This document shows, piece after piece, positions 15,453 to 23,188 of a DNA stretch of 64,000 nt (positions are counted from its first letter, which is position 1; the number at the start of each line of letters is the position of its first letter). The stretch is from assembly GCA_900470805.1 (NCBI GenBank), contig UCCA01000018.1, positions 457,119 through 521,118 of the forward strand. Direction: 5' to 3'. Below the pieces are notes generated by a model. The model worked only from the letters and a program-made list of their open reading frames with translations. It was not told the DNA's origin and ran no database searches. The DNA is from Hyphomicrobiales bacterium (GTDB lineage: Bacteria; Pseudomonadota; Alphaproteobacteria; Rhizobiales; Rhizobiaceae). The position numbers and the translations under genes were made by a program.

Positions 15453-16007
15453 TTAAGCACGTTTGCGCTTAATCCCACGGTTTGCATAACCCCAATTTCG
15501 GGCAAGCTCGTCGAGTCCGTCCTTGAGGTAGTCTGTCAACGTCGTGCGTTCCCGATGAGTGGTCGCAAGCTCCTGGATGGCGTATCCCTGCCCCGCTACC
15601 TTGCTCATGATGTCGTAGGCCTTATTACCAAGCACAGCCTTGGCTCGCTTCAGTTCCATGCCCGCTTCGATCTGCCGTTCTGTCAGCGCCTCGCGAGCGC
15701 CGCCGCCGTCGACCTGCTCACGGCTGTAGTCAAATGAACCGGCGCCGGCACCGCCCAACGCCTCCCAGAGCGAACGAAAGCGATCGGCCGCCGCCTTCTG
15801 GGATGCGTCGATGTGCTTGCGCGCTGCGAGGGTGGTGATTGCACTCTCGCGAATGTTGACGACAGCCTTGATCTTGACCGGGTTAGCACCCTCCCCGTCA
15901 TGGGCGCTGGAGTAGTATGGATTATCCACGTAGACCGCCTGCAGCTTTGCCTTCTCCTGCCAGCCTTCGATCTTCTTTTTCTTCTTCGCCGCTTTCTTGT
16001 CCGCCAT
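15453..16007 (-). CDS. Hypothetical phage protein, possible late regulator
   Basis: 184 residues, very Lys-rich N terminus (MADKKAAKKKKKIEGWQEKA), then a helical domain: NIRESAITTLAARKHID, AADRFRSLWEALGG, ERQIEAG, RERTTLTDYLKDGLDELA. The layout recalls DNA-binding proteins such as the DUF6456 group, but the match is tentative. A hairpin TGGGATTAAG / CTTAATCCCA (15448-15477) overlaps its last codons and may terminate transcription. It is the last gene of the minus-strand replication operon, a place where late regulators are often found. Confidence 0.6.
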   Translation of the reverse strand: MADKKAAKKKKKIEGWQEKAKLQAVYVDNPYYSSAHDGEGANPVKIKAVVNIRESAITTLAARKHIDASQKAAADRFRSLWEALGGAGAGSFDYSREQVDGGGAREALTERQIEAGMELKRAKAVLGNKAYDIMSKVAGQGYAIQELATTHRERTTLTDYLKDGLDELARNWGYANRGIKRKRA

Positions 16008-16041
16008 GTTCGTTCCCTCGTGTATCGAGCCCCGCAGCTCG

Positions 16042-16392
16042 TCAATTCGCCTTGGTCATGTCGGCATGGATGCCGAGATGTTCTTCGGTTTTTTGGAAAT
16101 AAATCCGCTGGAGCCGTTCATTTGGTTTGAACTCTGGAATGAGATCAGCACGGCCGCCGCAAGCGTCGAACTCAGCGAAAGGGAATGGAACCCAGCTCAC
16201 CGGATCCTTTTCGCTGTGCCAGTCGGGATATCCGAAGGCGTATTGCTTTCCGCACTCCGCACAGTTGTTCATGCCGAACGTCACCGTCCTATTGAGAGCG
16301 CCGCACCATGGGCAGCAAGCGCCGTCCGAGAAGCATGAGACAGGTCCCGGCAACCTGCGGAGGGCTTTGCTGAACTCTTCCATGTCGCTCAT
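16042..16392 (-). CDS. Cys-rich zinc-ribbon-like hypothetical protein
   Basis: 116 residues from MSDMEEFSKALRRL; start overlaps the previous stop as ATGA (16389-16392). CCPWC (about 29-33) and CAEC (about 47-50) form two CxxC pairs of a probable zinc ribbon, followed by a Trp/aromatic region WVPFPFAEFDAC. No family recognised; a nucleic-acid-binding or adaptor role is possible. Confidence 0.65.
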   Translation of the reverse strand: MSDMEEFSKALRRLPGPVSCFSDGACCPWCGALNRTVTFGMNNCAECGKQYAFGYPDWHSEKDPVSWVPFPFAEFDACGGRADLIPEFKPNERLQRIYFQKTEEHLGIHADMTKAN

Positions 16393-16703
16393 CTTGCCGC
16401 CTCCATCCGCTCGACCTGGACCACCCGGCCGCCACCCATAAAAAGCTTCTCCGCCTTTTCCCTGCGCGCTTGCTGAATGCTCGGCGTCGCGTCGAACTTC
16501 TCGCCGCGGATCTCTCGGCCGTTCATGAAGGCCACCATGTGCTTCAAGCACTCCTCGGCTGCCTCGCCCTTGCTGCCGAACACCTTCGGTCGATCACCGG
16601 TGTCCATGATCGGCGACGGCTCGCTGTCGCGGCAGAGACGGACCATTGCCCAGAAGCCAAGCCCACCGGGGACACGGCGAGGAAATGCGTTGTAGCGGTT
16701 CAT
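16389..16703 (-). CDS. Hypothetical phage protein, 104 aa
   Basis: Begins MNRYNAFPRRVPGGLGFWAM; soluble and basic, with a helical EAAEECLKHMVAFMNGRE segment. ATGA overlaps on both sides (16389, 16700-16703) place it firmly in the replication operon. No family recognised. Confidence 0.6.
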   Translation of the reverse strand: MNRYNAFPRRVPGGLGFWAMVRLCRDSEPSPIMDTGDRPKVFGSKGEAAEECLKHMVAFMNGREIRGEKFDATPSIQQARREKAEKLFMGGGRVVQVERMEAAR

Positions 16704-17302
16704 GCCTCACCTCGCTGCGCTTCCGTCTTCTGGACTGAGCTGAGGATCGTCGTGTGATCGCGGTGGAAGATCTTGCCGATGCGCGGCAAGGACAGATCCT
16801 TCCTTTCCTCGTACACGGCCATCATGCAGGCATGGCGCGGCGCAATGAGATTGTGGGTGCGACGGACGCCTTTAATGTCTTCCCAAGTCACGCCGGGATA
16901 CTGCCGAAGAACCTCCGCAACAATTTCCGGCACGCTGCGCCGATAATCGGTGGTTGCCTCCCCGTCTTCGTCTATCGGGGCTTTCAGCATCTCGGCTTGA
17001 GACAGAACCCGCGCTCTCGCATCGGCGAGGTCAAGCTCGAGCAATTCCATCTTGCGTTCGGTGTCTCGGTGGTGCTGCTCTCGGTCGGCGACAAAGCGAA
17101 GACTGGTCTGCGCTCTGGCAAGCGCCCTTTGCAACTTTGCGATCTCTTCCCGCAGTTCGCCAATGATCAGCGCCTCGGCGCTGGTCTGAGGTACAGGCAA
17201 GCGCTTTTCACCGCGATTGAGCCTGGCGCGCACTTCGATAGCCGCCTGCTTCTGGGCTATCTCGATGGCATTTCCTGTGAATTCTCTGGCTTCGACAATC
17301 AT
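16700..17302 (-). CDS. Phage protein with DnaA domain IV DNA-binding region
   Basis: 200 residues. Residues 48-107 form a coiled coil. Residues about 122-195 match DnaA domain IV: GVTWEDIKGVRRTHNLIAPR, then HACMMAVYEE, then the signature RDHTTI at 181-186, the motif that reads DnaA boxes. No AAA+ ATPase domain is present. It likely binds DnaA-box-like sites in the phage origin or host oriC and works with the replication protein encoded just upstream (17299-18120), with which it overlaps by ATGA. Confidence 0.75.
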   Translation of the reverse strand: MIVEAREFTGNAIEIAQKQAAIEVRARLNRGEKRLPVPQTSAEALIIGELREEIAKLQRALARAQTSLRFVADREQHHRDTERKMELLELDLADARARVLSQAEMLKAPIDEDGEATTDYRRSVPEIVAEVLRQYPGVTWEDIKGVRRTHNLIAPRHACMMAVYEERKDLSLPRIGKIFHRDHTTILSSVQKTEAQRGEA

Positions 17303-18120
17303 CTGAAACTCCGCTCTGATCTTGCCTTTTCGGCGGCTAGGTACTCTTCTCGGGACTGGGGCTTGCGCAGGTGGGTCAAGCCGTTCTGGGTCTGGGGGCG
17401 CTTGTCAGGCGGCTTGAGCTTCGCCAGGCGTACCCACATGCGCTTGCTGAGGTACTTGCCGGCGGAGACGACGGCGGTCCGTCCGCCGCCCTTTGCCGCT
17501 TCGACGTAGGCGGAAGACTTCGCCATGGCTTCTGAACGGTCTTCTGCGCTCAGTTTCTGCCAAGCGGCGAATGCAACGTCGTCGTCATCGCTGGCGGCAG
17601 ATGGCCAATCATTGAACCAATCCAAAAATTCGGCGCGCTCGCGCGTTTCTTTTTCAATTTGATCCTTTTCCATCCTCCATCCTCCATCCTCCATCTGCGG
17701 AGACTTTTCCGAACCTGTTCCGTACTGGTGGGGAACAGGTTCGGAACCTTCCTCATCTGACGGCTCAGGATTTGCCTTTGCGCCGACGTATTCCAACCAT
17801 TCAGCGGGGAGCATTCCCGAACTGTTCGGCTTCTTAGGGCGCTGATAGCGCTGGAAATTGCGGATAACACCCGGTTTTTTTGGGTGGCTTTCGAGGCGCG
17901 AGATGCAGCCAGCGTGAACCAGATCCAACAGCAATTCATTGACGTCTAAATTGTCGACGGGGAAGATTCGGGCCTTCAAGGTCAGCGGCTTCCATTCGAA
18001 AACGCCGTCGTCAAAAGCCTCGGTCCAAATCCCCATGAGCAGCAGTCGGCCATAGGCTGACAGGGACATGAAGGCGTCGTCAGTCCATATTCCTGGGTGG
18101 ATGGAGCGGATCCTAGCCAT
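17299..18120 (-). CDS. Phage replication protein (winged-helix initiator-like)
   Basis: 273 residues. The N-terminal half (ARIRSIHPGIWTDDAFMSLS, LLLMGIWTEAFDDGVF, LVHAGCISRLE) is the typical start of phage replisome organiser proteins with a winged-helix domain. A polar linker around residue 145 contains MEDGGWRMEKD and is encoded by a 7-bp tandem repeat. The C-terminal part (EFLDWFNDWP, AAWQKLSAEDR) resembles DnaD-like replication regions. It overlaps the HNH gene upstream and the DnaA-IV gene downstream. Confidence 0.7.
   Translation of the reverse strand: MARIRSIHPGIWTDDAFMSLSAYGRLLLMGIWTEAFDDGVFEWKPLTLKARIFPVDNLDVNELLLDLVHAGCISRLESHPKKPGVIRNFQRYQRPKKPNSSGMLPAEWLEYVGAKANPEPSDEEGSEPVPHQYGTGSEKSPQMEDGGWRMEKDQIEKETRERAEFLDWFNDWPSAASDDDDVAFAAWQKLSAEDRSEAMAKSSAYVEAAKGGGRTAVVSAGKYLSKRMWVRLAKLKPPDKRPQTQNGLTHLRKPQSREEYLAAEKARSERSFR
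17671..17694. repeat. Heptanucleotide tandem repeat inside replication gene
   Basis: CATCCTC repeated 3.4 times. The unit length is not a multiple of three, so gain or loss of one copy would shift the reading frame of the 17299-18120 gene. Confidence 0.8.
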
Positions 18121-18913
18121 CTTGGCTCTCTTCGCTTAATACCACCCCACAGGCAGCGGCAACTATACGATTGAAGTCTTGCCAATCGTCGCAAACCTTC
18201 GCAGATTCCTCTAACTGGGCTTCCGAAGCGTCCCACTCCCAGTACATTTCTTCGAGCGCCTTGATGTACCTACCATTCTTGTTTCTCAGGCGGCGGCGCA
18301 GTATGCCTTGCGTGTAAGCGAGCTTCTGGATGTAGGGTTTCTCGATTGACTGCCGCTGGATTGAGCAGATGGCCGGTATCTTCTTGAATGCAATTTCCCA
18401 CGATTTTTGGTCCGGCTCATCGCCTACCCAACGCATGTAAATATCGAAAGCCTCATCCACACCGGCCAGGACCTCGTCAAACGAGTACTGCTTTAGCCAT
18501 TTTCTGATCGACGACTTGCCGTTTTCATTCGGCATGAACGATCCGCGTTCTCCAATGCGATCCGCGATCATCTCGACGGTGTCTATTTTTACCCGCTCGA
18601 GTTCGTCTCTCCACTCAAGCATCATTTGTAGCTGTTCCCGTCTCGCTTCGAGGATCTCGAGCTGGGCGCGCTGACGTTCCACCACACTGCCATCGTCGAT
18701 CAGGCGCGCGCCCTTTCCCGAATTGCAGCTCTCGCATGCAGTAACGAGGTTGAGGATGTCGTTCTGGCCTCCCTTCGCCACCGGGTGGAGGTGGTCGGCA
18801 TGGAGAACAGCGTCTGGCGCTTTAGCGCCGCAGTACTGGCAGGTGAACTTGTCGCGCTTGAAGACCTCAAAGCGGAGTTTTTTGCCTATGGCTTTTCGGT
18901 TGCTCATTTCCAC
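18113..18913 (-). CDS. HNH endonuclease-domain protein
   Basis: 266 residues. HNH nuclease at about 12-70: CQYC (25-28), ADHLHP (D40, H41), an Asn-containing ILNLVTAC segment and CESC (60-63). After it comes a long helical region (residues 75-130) and a C-terminal domain with KSWEIAFKKIPAI. HNH nucleases near replication genes may process DNA or act with the terminase; here it lies in the replication operon and overlaps both neighbours. Confidence 0.75.
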   Translation of the reverse strand: MEMSNRKAIGKKLRFEVFKRDKFTCQYCGAKAPDAVLHADHLHPVAKGGQNDILNLVTACESCNSGKGARLIDDGSVVERQRAQLEILEARREQLQMMLEWRDELERVKIDTVEMIADRIGERGSFMPNENGKSSIRKWLKQYSFDEVLAGVDEAFDIYMRWVGDEPDQKSWEIAFKKIPAICSIQRQSIEKPYIQKLAYTQGILRRRLRNKNGRYIKALEEMYWEWDASEAQLEESAKVCDDWQDFNRIVAAACGVVLSEESQDG

Positions 18914-19278
18914 ACCTCGATCTCTATGCTGTAGGCGGCTTTGATGATCTTGCGGACGCGCTTGAAATCGCGTGTCACTACGCCTTTGACGTCGATCACC
19001 CGAAGGCGGCCGTCCTGCTCGACATCAATGAAAGCGAAGTCACATTTGTAATTTCCGATGATCTCGCCGTTGACGACCAGCTCGAACTTACGCTGGAGGG
19101 CGAGGCCGTAAATCTTGCCGGCGCGTTCCAGCAGCTTCAGTTGCCCATAGACCTCAGCCTCGCGCTTGCTGTCGAAGGTGATGCCGTCAACGATGGTGCG
19201 CTTGGCGCCGTACTTGTTGCCTCGCTTCGGCTTGGAGACGGCGGCCTGGTACTCTTGGCGGGTCATGGTCTCTGTCAT
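18904..19278 (-). CDS. DUF1064 family PD-(D/E)xK nuclease
   Basis: 124 residues. KRGNKYGAKRTIVDGITFDS near the start, then CDFAF and the catalytic-type VIDVKGV, with FKRVRKIIKAAY at the end. This is the DUF1064 group of small restriction-endonuclease-fold phage nucleases, thought to resolve branched DNA. Asp and Lys of the D-(x)-DxK core are visible. Overlaps its neighbours by 4 to 10 bases. Confidence 0.8.
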   Translation of the reverse strand: MTETMTRQEYQAAVSKPKRGNKYGAKRTIVDGITFDSKREAEVYGQLKLLERAGKIYGLALQRKFELVVNGEIIGNYKCDFAFIDVEQDGRLRVIDVKGVVTRDFKRVRKIIKAAYSIEIEVWK

Positions 19279-19496
19279 GCTGACCTCCCGGTGCGGATGG
19301 CGCGCAGATCAGACCGGACACGGCGCATGTAATCGCGCTGCGCGGTTCGGCGCTTCTCTTCCTTGATTCGGTCGGTGTGCCGCTGGGTAAGCTCGGCATT
19401 GATCAATCTGTCGGCTGCATGCTGCGGGATACCGAGAGCATCGGCGATGGCCTCAACGTCAGGACCGTGGATCGCGTAGGCTTCGGAGAAGGTCAT
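19275..19496 (-). CDS. Small helical hypothetical protein
   Basis: 73 residues, MTFSEAYAIHGPDVEAIADA, with an HTH-like EAIADALGIPQHAADRLI segment and a basic tail. May bind DNA; no family recognised. ATGA overlaps at both ends. Confidence 0.6.
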   Translation of the reverse strand: MTFSEAYAIHGPDVEAIADALGIPQHAADRLINAELTQRHTDRIKEEKRRTAQRDYMRRVRSDLRAIRTGRSA

Positions 19497-19693
19497 GCTG
19501 CGCCTCGTTTGCGCTCTACGGCGCGTTCAAGGTCGTCGCGTAGAGCCTTCATAACGTCGAGGCGGCGCTGCTTTGTCTCAATCTCCGTATGGGGGCGCGG
19601 CGCCTTGCTGCCGTTCCCGAACGAAGCCAGCCAGCCGCGGGTCATCTCAATGACCTTCGTGACCTCCTCCAGCTTTTCTTCGGCGCTATGCAT
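19493..19693 (-). CDS. Small helical hypothetical protein, 66 aa
   Basis: Start at 19693 (MHSAEEKLEEVTKVIEMTRG) follows GAGGCGCCAGCAA inside the end of the previous gene. Mostly amphipathic helix with a charged C-terminal helix (RLDVMKALRDDLERAV). No family recognised. Coupled to the neighbours by overlaps. Confidence 0.55.
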   Translation of the reverse strand: MHSAEEKLEEVTKVIEMTRGWLASFGNGSKAPRPHTEIETKQRRLDVMKALRDDLERAVERKRGAA

Positions 19694-20003
19694 TTGCTGG
19701 CGCCTCATAATTCTCTTTGAAGGCGTCGAACGCCTCGCGGGCAATCGGCCGAAACGTCTGCGACGATCCAGCGAAGAGCCCATCGTTTACGGGCTCTACC
19801 AACCCGTGCTCGATCAGGAAGAGCGCGGATCCAGGAGGAAACGACTGCCCCCCCCTAGCGCCAAAATAGATGTACCCTGCTCCACGTTCGGCAGCCTCTT
19901 CCGTGCTGGAGATTTGCCGGCACAGGGTATCGTCGCCGCGGATCAGCCGCGCATAGGCAACGCAGATGTTTTTGTGAAGCTTACGAAATTTTGCCTTTGC
20001 CAT
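19686..20003 (-). CDS. Hypothetical phage protein, 105 aa
   Basis: Start at 20003 (MAKAKFRKLHKNICVAY) overlaps the preceding stop as TAATG, so the longer frame to 20042 is rejected. Contains RGAGYIYFGARGG and a FLIEHGLVEPVNDGLF segment, reminiscent of a small winged or beta domain. No family recognised. Confidence 0.6.
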   Translation of the reverse strand: MAKAKFRKLHKNICVAYARLIRGDDTLCRQISSTEEAAERGAGYIYFGARGGQSFPPGSALFLIEHGLVEPVNDGLFAGSSQTFRPIAREAFDAFKENYEAPANA

Positions 20004-20635
20004 TACGCTGCCCTCGCCTGTTCGATTGCGTAGCCCGCCCACTGGTCAGCCATCGCTTCAGCGATGCCGGTGAAAAATCTGGATCTCTCTTTCCAGCGAT
20101 CAGGACCGGGCGGCATACGGTGGACGCGCGCCTCGCGGCCTTCGACGACATTGGTGGGTATGAGCGGCGGCAGGCCTTTGAGCCAGAAGCATGTGCGCTT
20201 CACCTCCGGATGTCCGAACTGCCAAGGCTGGACGCTCTGAGCGAAATCCTCGTAGTTCTCGATGCGGGACTTGGCATGTCGATGCATGACCGGATTCTCG
20301 ATCGCGATACGATCGATCGGCGCATTCCAGAACGAGGAGAACAGTGCAGCACCTTCGTCCAGTTCGGCCCACATCTGCTCCGATGTCTTGCCGGGAGGCG
20401 GCGTGGTCAACCAACGGACACCGGAATTGCAGAGCCGAGTGCATGGCGGATGGGCGACCATGAGCATGTCCCAACCGTCATCCAGCAGATCGCGGGCGTC
20501 GCCTCGGATATGACGGTTGCTGCCGTCTTCAGCTGGCAGTAGGTCGCATGACCATGCATCATGACCGCGATCGAGGAACGCATTGCGGACAGTGCCAGAG
20601 AACTCACAAGCGACGAGGATCTTCATGCTGGTCAT
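20003..20635 (-). CDS. C5-cytosine-methyltransferase-like phage protein
   Basis: 210 residues from MTSMKILVACEFSGTVRNAF, start preceded by GAGGGAAGAGCA. ACEFSG resembles the SAM-binding loop, HPPCTRLCNSGVRW carries a PPC motif like the catalytic motif IV of C5-cytosine methyltransferases, and IENPV resembles motif VI (ENV). The target-recognition region is short. This family is frequent in phages next to replication genes. Methylation of phage DNA against host restriction is the likely role, but activity is not established. Confidence 0.65.
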   Translation of the reverse strand: MTSMKILVACEFSGTVRNAFLDRGHDAWSCDLLPAEDGSNRHIRGDARDLLDDGWDMLMVAHPPCTRLCNSGVRWLTTPPPGKTSEQMWAELDEGAALFSSFWNAPIDRIAIENPVMHRHAKSRIENYEDFAQSVQPWQFGHPEVKRTCFWLKGLPPLIPTNVVEGREARVHRMPPGPDRWKERSRFFTGIAEAMADQWAGYAIEQARAA

Positions 20636-20700
20636 TGCTCTTCCCTCAGTTCTGGGCAAATCCATTCAGCGAGGCCAGCAGCCCTATCTCTGAGCCACAT
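20632..20700 (-). CDS. Tiny ORF coupling two phage genes (22 aa)
   Basis: MWLRDRAAGLAEWICPELRE followed by EQ and a TGA that overlaps the start of the methylase-like gene as ATGA; its start lies within the last codons of the preceding gene. Similar short peptides ending WICPEL occur in rhizobial phages as I recall. It may only couple translation. Weak evidence. Confidence 0.35.
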   Translation of the reverse strand: MWLRDRAAGLAEWICPELREEQ

Positions 20701-21076
20701 CGCGAGAGAGTGCCGACGATCGAAGCTGAGCCATCTGACGAAGAGCGGCGGTCTTGGCTTTGTATTCGGCATGTTCTGTCCTCGCTGCCCGTATTGCTTC
20801 TGCCGTCTCGAAAAGCTCGACCATCTGGAAGTGCTTCACCGTCCGGCTTTCGTTGTTCCACCACCCCCGCAGGCGGCGTTCCGTCCATTGGTTTTCTGGG
20901 TCGTCGTTGTGAGGGAAGCGCTTGCGCAGCTCCTTGCAGGCATTCCGGAACATGTCGCCGATGTGGCGCCTCGCCCCGATCTCCGCGATCAAGAAATTTG
21001 CTGTGGCTACGTCGTTCATCCGCTTACTCACGCCCTGTTTTAGTTTCCCCGCATTTCCGGGTGACTTTTCCGACAT
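20684..21076 (-). CDS. Hypothetical phage protein, 130 aa
   Basis: First gene of the minus-strand replication operon. N terminus MSEKSPGNAGKLKQGVSKRM; alternative start at Met20. Helical throughout, with MFRNACKELRKRF and a C-terminal coiled region; the WTERRLRGWWNNESR segment looks like a DNA-contacting helix. Possibly a DNA-binding protein; no family recognised. Confidence 0.6.
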   Translation of the reverse strand: MSEKSPGNAGKLKQGVSKRMNDVATANFLIAEIGARRHIGDMFRNACKELRKRFPHNDDPENQWTERRLRGWWNNESRTVKHFQMVELFETAEAIRAARTEHAEYKAKTAALRQMAQLRSSALSRDVAQR

Positions 21077-21126
21077 GTGGTTTTGCTCCTGTGCGATCTT
21101 GGTCTCGTTCGAAGGAGACGCTTGTG

Positions 21127-21411
21127 ATGCACAAGAGCGAGATTGATGGAGAGAACACCGGCACAGACGCCAATCAGGCCGATGCTCTCTCCAGGTCCGC
21201 CGCTCGCGGGCCTTCCGTTATTCCATTCCCTCGCAAAGCCGATCTCGCCGCCTCGGATCGCTTTGCCGCTGACGAAGACCCGCTATCTTCGTCAGCCCCT
21301 CATTCCCTCGGGATGCTCACTCAAGCCGTAGTATTGAGAACGGCGAATAAGCGTCTCCGGTTAAAGGTGGCAGGCTTGATCCGGGAGGAGGAGAACCAAG
21401 ACCTGCCTTGA
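21127..21411 (+). CDS. Hypothetical protein, 94 aa
   Basis: ATG at 21127, with a GTG codon directly before it; GAAGGAGACGCTT gives a reasonable ribosome site. Low-complexity middle with PSVIPFPRKADLAASDRF, and a basic C-terminal helix (LRTANKRLRLKVAGLI). Divergent from the replication operon and convergent with the cro operon. Codon use looks coding but no family is recognised. Confidence 0.5.
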   Translation: MHKSEIDGENTGTDANQADALSRSAARGPSVIPFPRKADLAASDRFAADEDPLSSSAPHSLGMLTQAVVLRTANKRLRLKVAGLIREEENQDLP

Positions 21412-21434
21412 CGCGACCGAGGGCCGGAGCCGCG

Positions 21435-21533
21435 TCAATCTCGAATTCGAAACTTCACCATCTTGCCGAGCAGGATGGCGAGAGGCAGAGACATGATGAC
21501 CCATCCAGTGAGGGCGATGATGATGGTGGTCAT
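21435..21533 (-). CDS. Small membrane protein, 32 aa
   Basis: MTTIIIALTGWVIMSLPLAI and a short basic tail: a single membrane helix. Its ATG overlaps the previous stop as ATGA (21530-21533). Last gene of the cro operon. Function unknown. Confidence 0.55.
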   Translation of the reverse strand: MTTIIIALTGWVIMSLPLAILLGKMVKFRIRD

Positions 21534-21709
21534 GGCTGATCACCTTCCCTTGCGATGACTTTTAGGGCCGCCGACAGGATGATCATCAGGATCCCAATGG
21601 CGCCAGCACCAATGATCTCCCCATCCTTGAGGAACAGGAGAACGGCGGCAGAGCCACACACGTCGATTGCGTTCATTTGGTCTTTGGCGAGGAACCGAAC
21701 TATTTTCAT
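21530..21709 (-). CDS. Small membrane protein, 59 aa
   Basis: From MKIVRFLAKDQMNAIDVCGS, start overlapping the previous stop as ATGA (21706-21709). Two hydrophobic stretches (about 15-24 and 30-49, GAGAIGILMIILSAALKVIA). Probably inner-membrane; no family recognised. Confidence 0.6.
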   Translation of the reverse strand: MKIVRFLAKDQMNAIDVCGSAAVLLFLKDGEIIGAGAIGILMIILSAALKVIAREGDQP

Positions 21710-21912
21710 GCTGCCACCTGCTCGCTTGCGAACGGGTGATCCGGCCAAGGCATCCAAGCAACCGGCTCGTTCTTATGGCTCAACATGCACCAGTGCTCAG
21801 GCTCACCCTTCGGCGTGCACCAGTACGACCGGAGCGTGGCCTTGTTCGGCATTGCCAAGATGACGTGCGTTCCATCGCGAGGTGCTTGTGAAAGATCGTG
21901 GTTCCAGTTCAT
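21706..21912 (-). CDS. DUF551-like small phage protein
   Basis: 68 residues from MNWNHDLSQAPRDGTHVILA; the start overlaps the GapR-like gene's stop as ATGA. It shows the DUF551 pattern: APRDGTHVIL, several Trp residues, and PVAWMPWP at the end. Function unknown; common in phage early regions. Confidence 0.65.
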   Translation of the reverse strand: MNWNHDLSQAPRDGTHVILAMPNKATLRSYWCTPKGEPEHWCMLSHKNEPVAWMPWPDHPFASEQVAA

Positions 21913-22982
21913 GCCGCCACCTCTTCGGCCTTCGCGGCCTTCTTGCAGGAGAAACAATGATTGCTGCCGTATCCGCCGCAGGCATCAGGTTTCAGGCAAT
22001 GTGGGCGGAGGGATTTGGCCGGGGGTGCTTTGAACGAGGCCCCGGCCTGATGTGTTGCGGCGTACTCGGGTCCGGTTACATGATCGCCTCCTGTGTTGGC
22101 GCCGACGGAACTCATTCCCCCGTCGAGGCTTTGGCCTTCGCTGCGATCCTCGTTCGGATCGATCTTGGATGCCTGCCACTCGTTCCAGAGGACAGACGAA
22201 TTCGGTGCCGTCTCTCCGGCTGTCGCGTCCATTTCCTCAGACGTTGCAGTCGGTGCTCGGTCGCCGACACCCCTAATCACCAGCTCCGCACCGTCGGGTG
22301 CATCAGCCGAAGCTTTTGCGCGGTCCAAAGCCTTACGACCTGCCTCGCATGCATCATCACTGGCTTTCGCGTGGAACTGAGTTGCGGTCTCTCCCGCCGT
22401 CACGCCTGCCCTTTCGGGGCCGCCGACGTTCACGCCGTCATGCTGGACGGTCAGAGCTGGGATCGTCTCGGGTTGCCCCGATACCCCAGCCACAGCCTCT
22501 GCCTTATCGGCTTCGACCAAAACGGACACGATAGTTGCGTCCGTGACTGCGGTCCTCTCGGATACCGCCTCCGCCGCATTGCGCGGGGATTGGTTGCGAG
22601 CAAGTTCAATCTGCTCGCGCATATGCTTGACCGTACCGAAACGGTCGCCGTCGTCTTTGAGTTCCCCCGTTTCCGGGTCAAATTCTTCAATGTTTTCTCG
22701 TGCGTGCATGCGCACATCGCGCGCCATCGCAGTGAATTCAGCAGCAGCACCATTCAAAGCATCGAGGTAGACGTCAACGACGGCATCAAAATGCGCGTCC
22801 TCGGGGGTCGCAGCATCCTGCTTGACTTTGCGATTGAACGCAGCGCGCAGAGCCTTGCCATCATATCCGGCATGCTTTGCCTCGGAGAAAAGCTCCTTCA
22901 GGTCATCGCTGATAGCCTTCTTTTCGCCTTCGAGGCGCTCCCAACGGGCAAAGATCGCTTTGATCTGGGTGTCAGCGCTCAT
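21909..22982 (-). CDS. GapR-like (DUF2312) protein with long C-terminal extension
   Basis: 357 residues from MSADTQIKAIFARWERLEGE; the start at 22982 overlaps the cro stop as ATGA. Residues 1-82 match GapR/DUF2312: RLEGEKKAISDDLKELFSEA, KHAGYDGKALRAAFNRK, DVYLDAL. Caulobacter GapR clamps overtwisted DNA and stimulates topoisomerases. Here the domain is joined to about 270 acidic, disordered-looking residues and a C-terminal Cys/His cluster (HCLKPDACGGYGSNHCFSC). GapR alone is about 89 residues, so this is an unusual fusion. Early phage control of DNA topology is inferred. Confidence 0.75.
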   Translation of the reverse strand: MSADTQIKAIFARWERLEGEKKAISDDLKELFSEAKHAGYDGKALRAAFNRKVKQDAATPEDAHFDAVVDVYLDALNGAAAEFTAMARDVRMHARENIEEFDPETGELKDDGDRFGTVKHMREQIELARNQSPRNAAEAVSERTAVTDATIVSVLVEADKAEAVAGVSGQPETIPALTVQHDGVNVGGPERAGVTAGETATQFHAKASDDACEAGRKALDRAKASADAPDGAELVIRGVGDRAPTATSEEMDATAGETAPNSSVLWNEWQASKIDPNEDRSEGQSLDGGMSSVGANTGGDHVTGPEYAATHQAGASFKAPPAKSLRPHCLKPDACGGYGSNHCFSCKKAAKAEEVAA

Positions 22983-23179
22983 GCTGCCACCTCGGCGGAC
23001 ATCCAGTCTTCGGCCGCAACCTTCCCACCCGTAGCGTTCTGGATCTTGGCAATGAGGTCGATCCGCGGCGTACGCTCGCCGCGAAGTATCCGCGTGATGG
23101 TGGACGGAGCCACATCGAGGCTGGCAGCGAATGCCACCGGCTTGATATCGTTTTCGTGGAGGTACGTTGCGAGCTTCAT
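22979..23179 (-). CDS. Cro-like repressor
   Basis: 66 residues from MKLATYLHENDIKPVAFAAS. Helix-turn-helix at about 12-45 (FAASLDVAPSTITRILRGER). It is divergent from cI across an operator region, the normal position of cro, and heads the minus-strand operon. The chosen start leaves the operators at 23189-23260 free; the longer frame would place codons over them. Confidence 0.8.
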   Translation of the reverse strand: MKLATYLHENDIKPVAFAASLDVAPSTITRILRGERTPRIDLIAKIQNATGGKVAAEDWMSAEVAA

Positions 23180-23188
23180 GTCGCGCAA

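Noticed and set aside
17671..17694. Possible CRISPR-like repeat
   Set aside because: Only 7-bp contiguous units without spacers; no CRISPR array or cas gene is present in the window.
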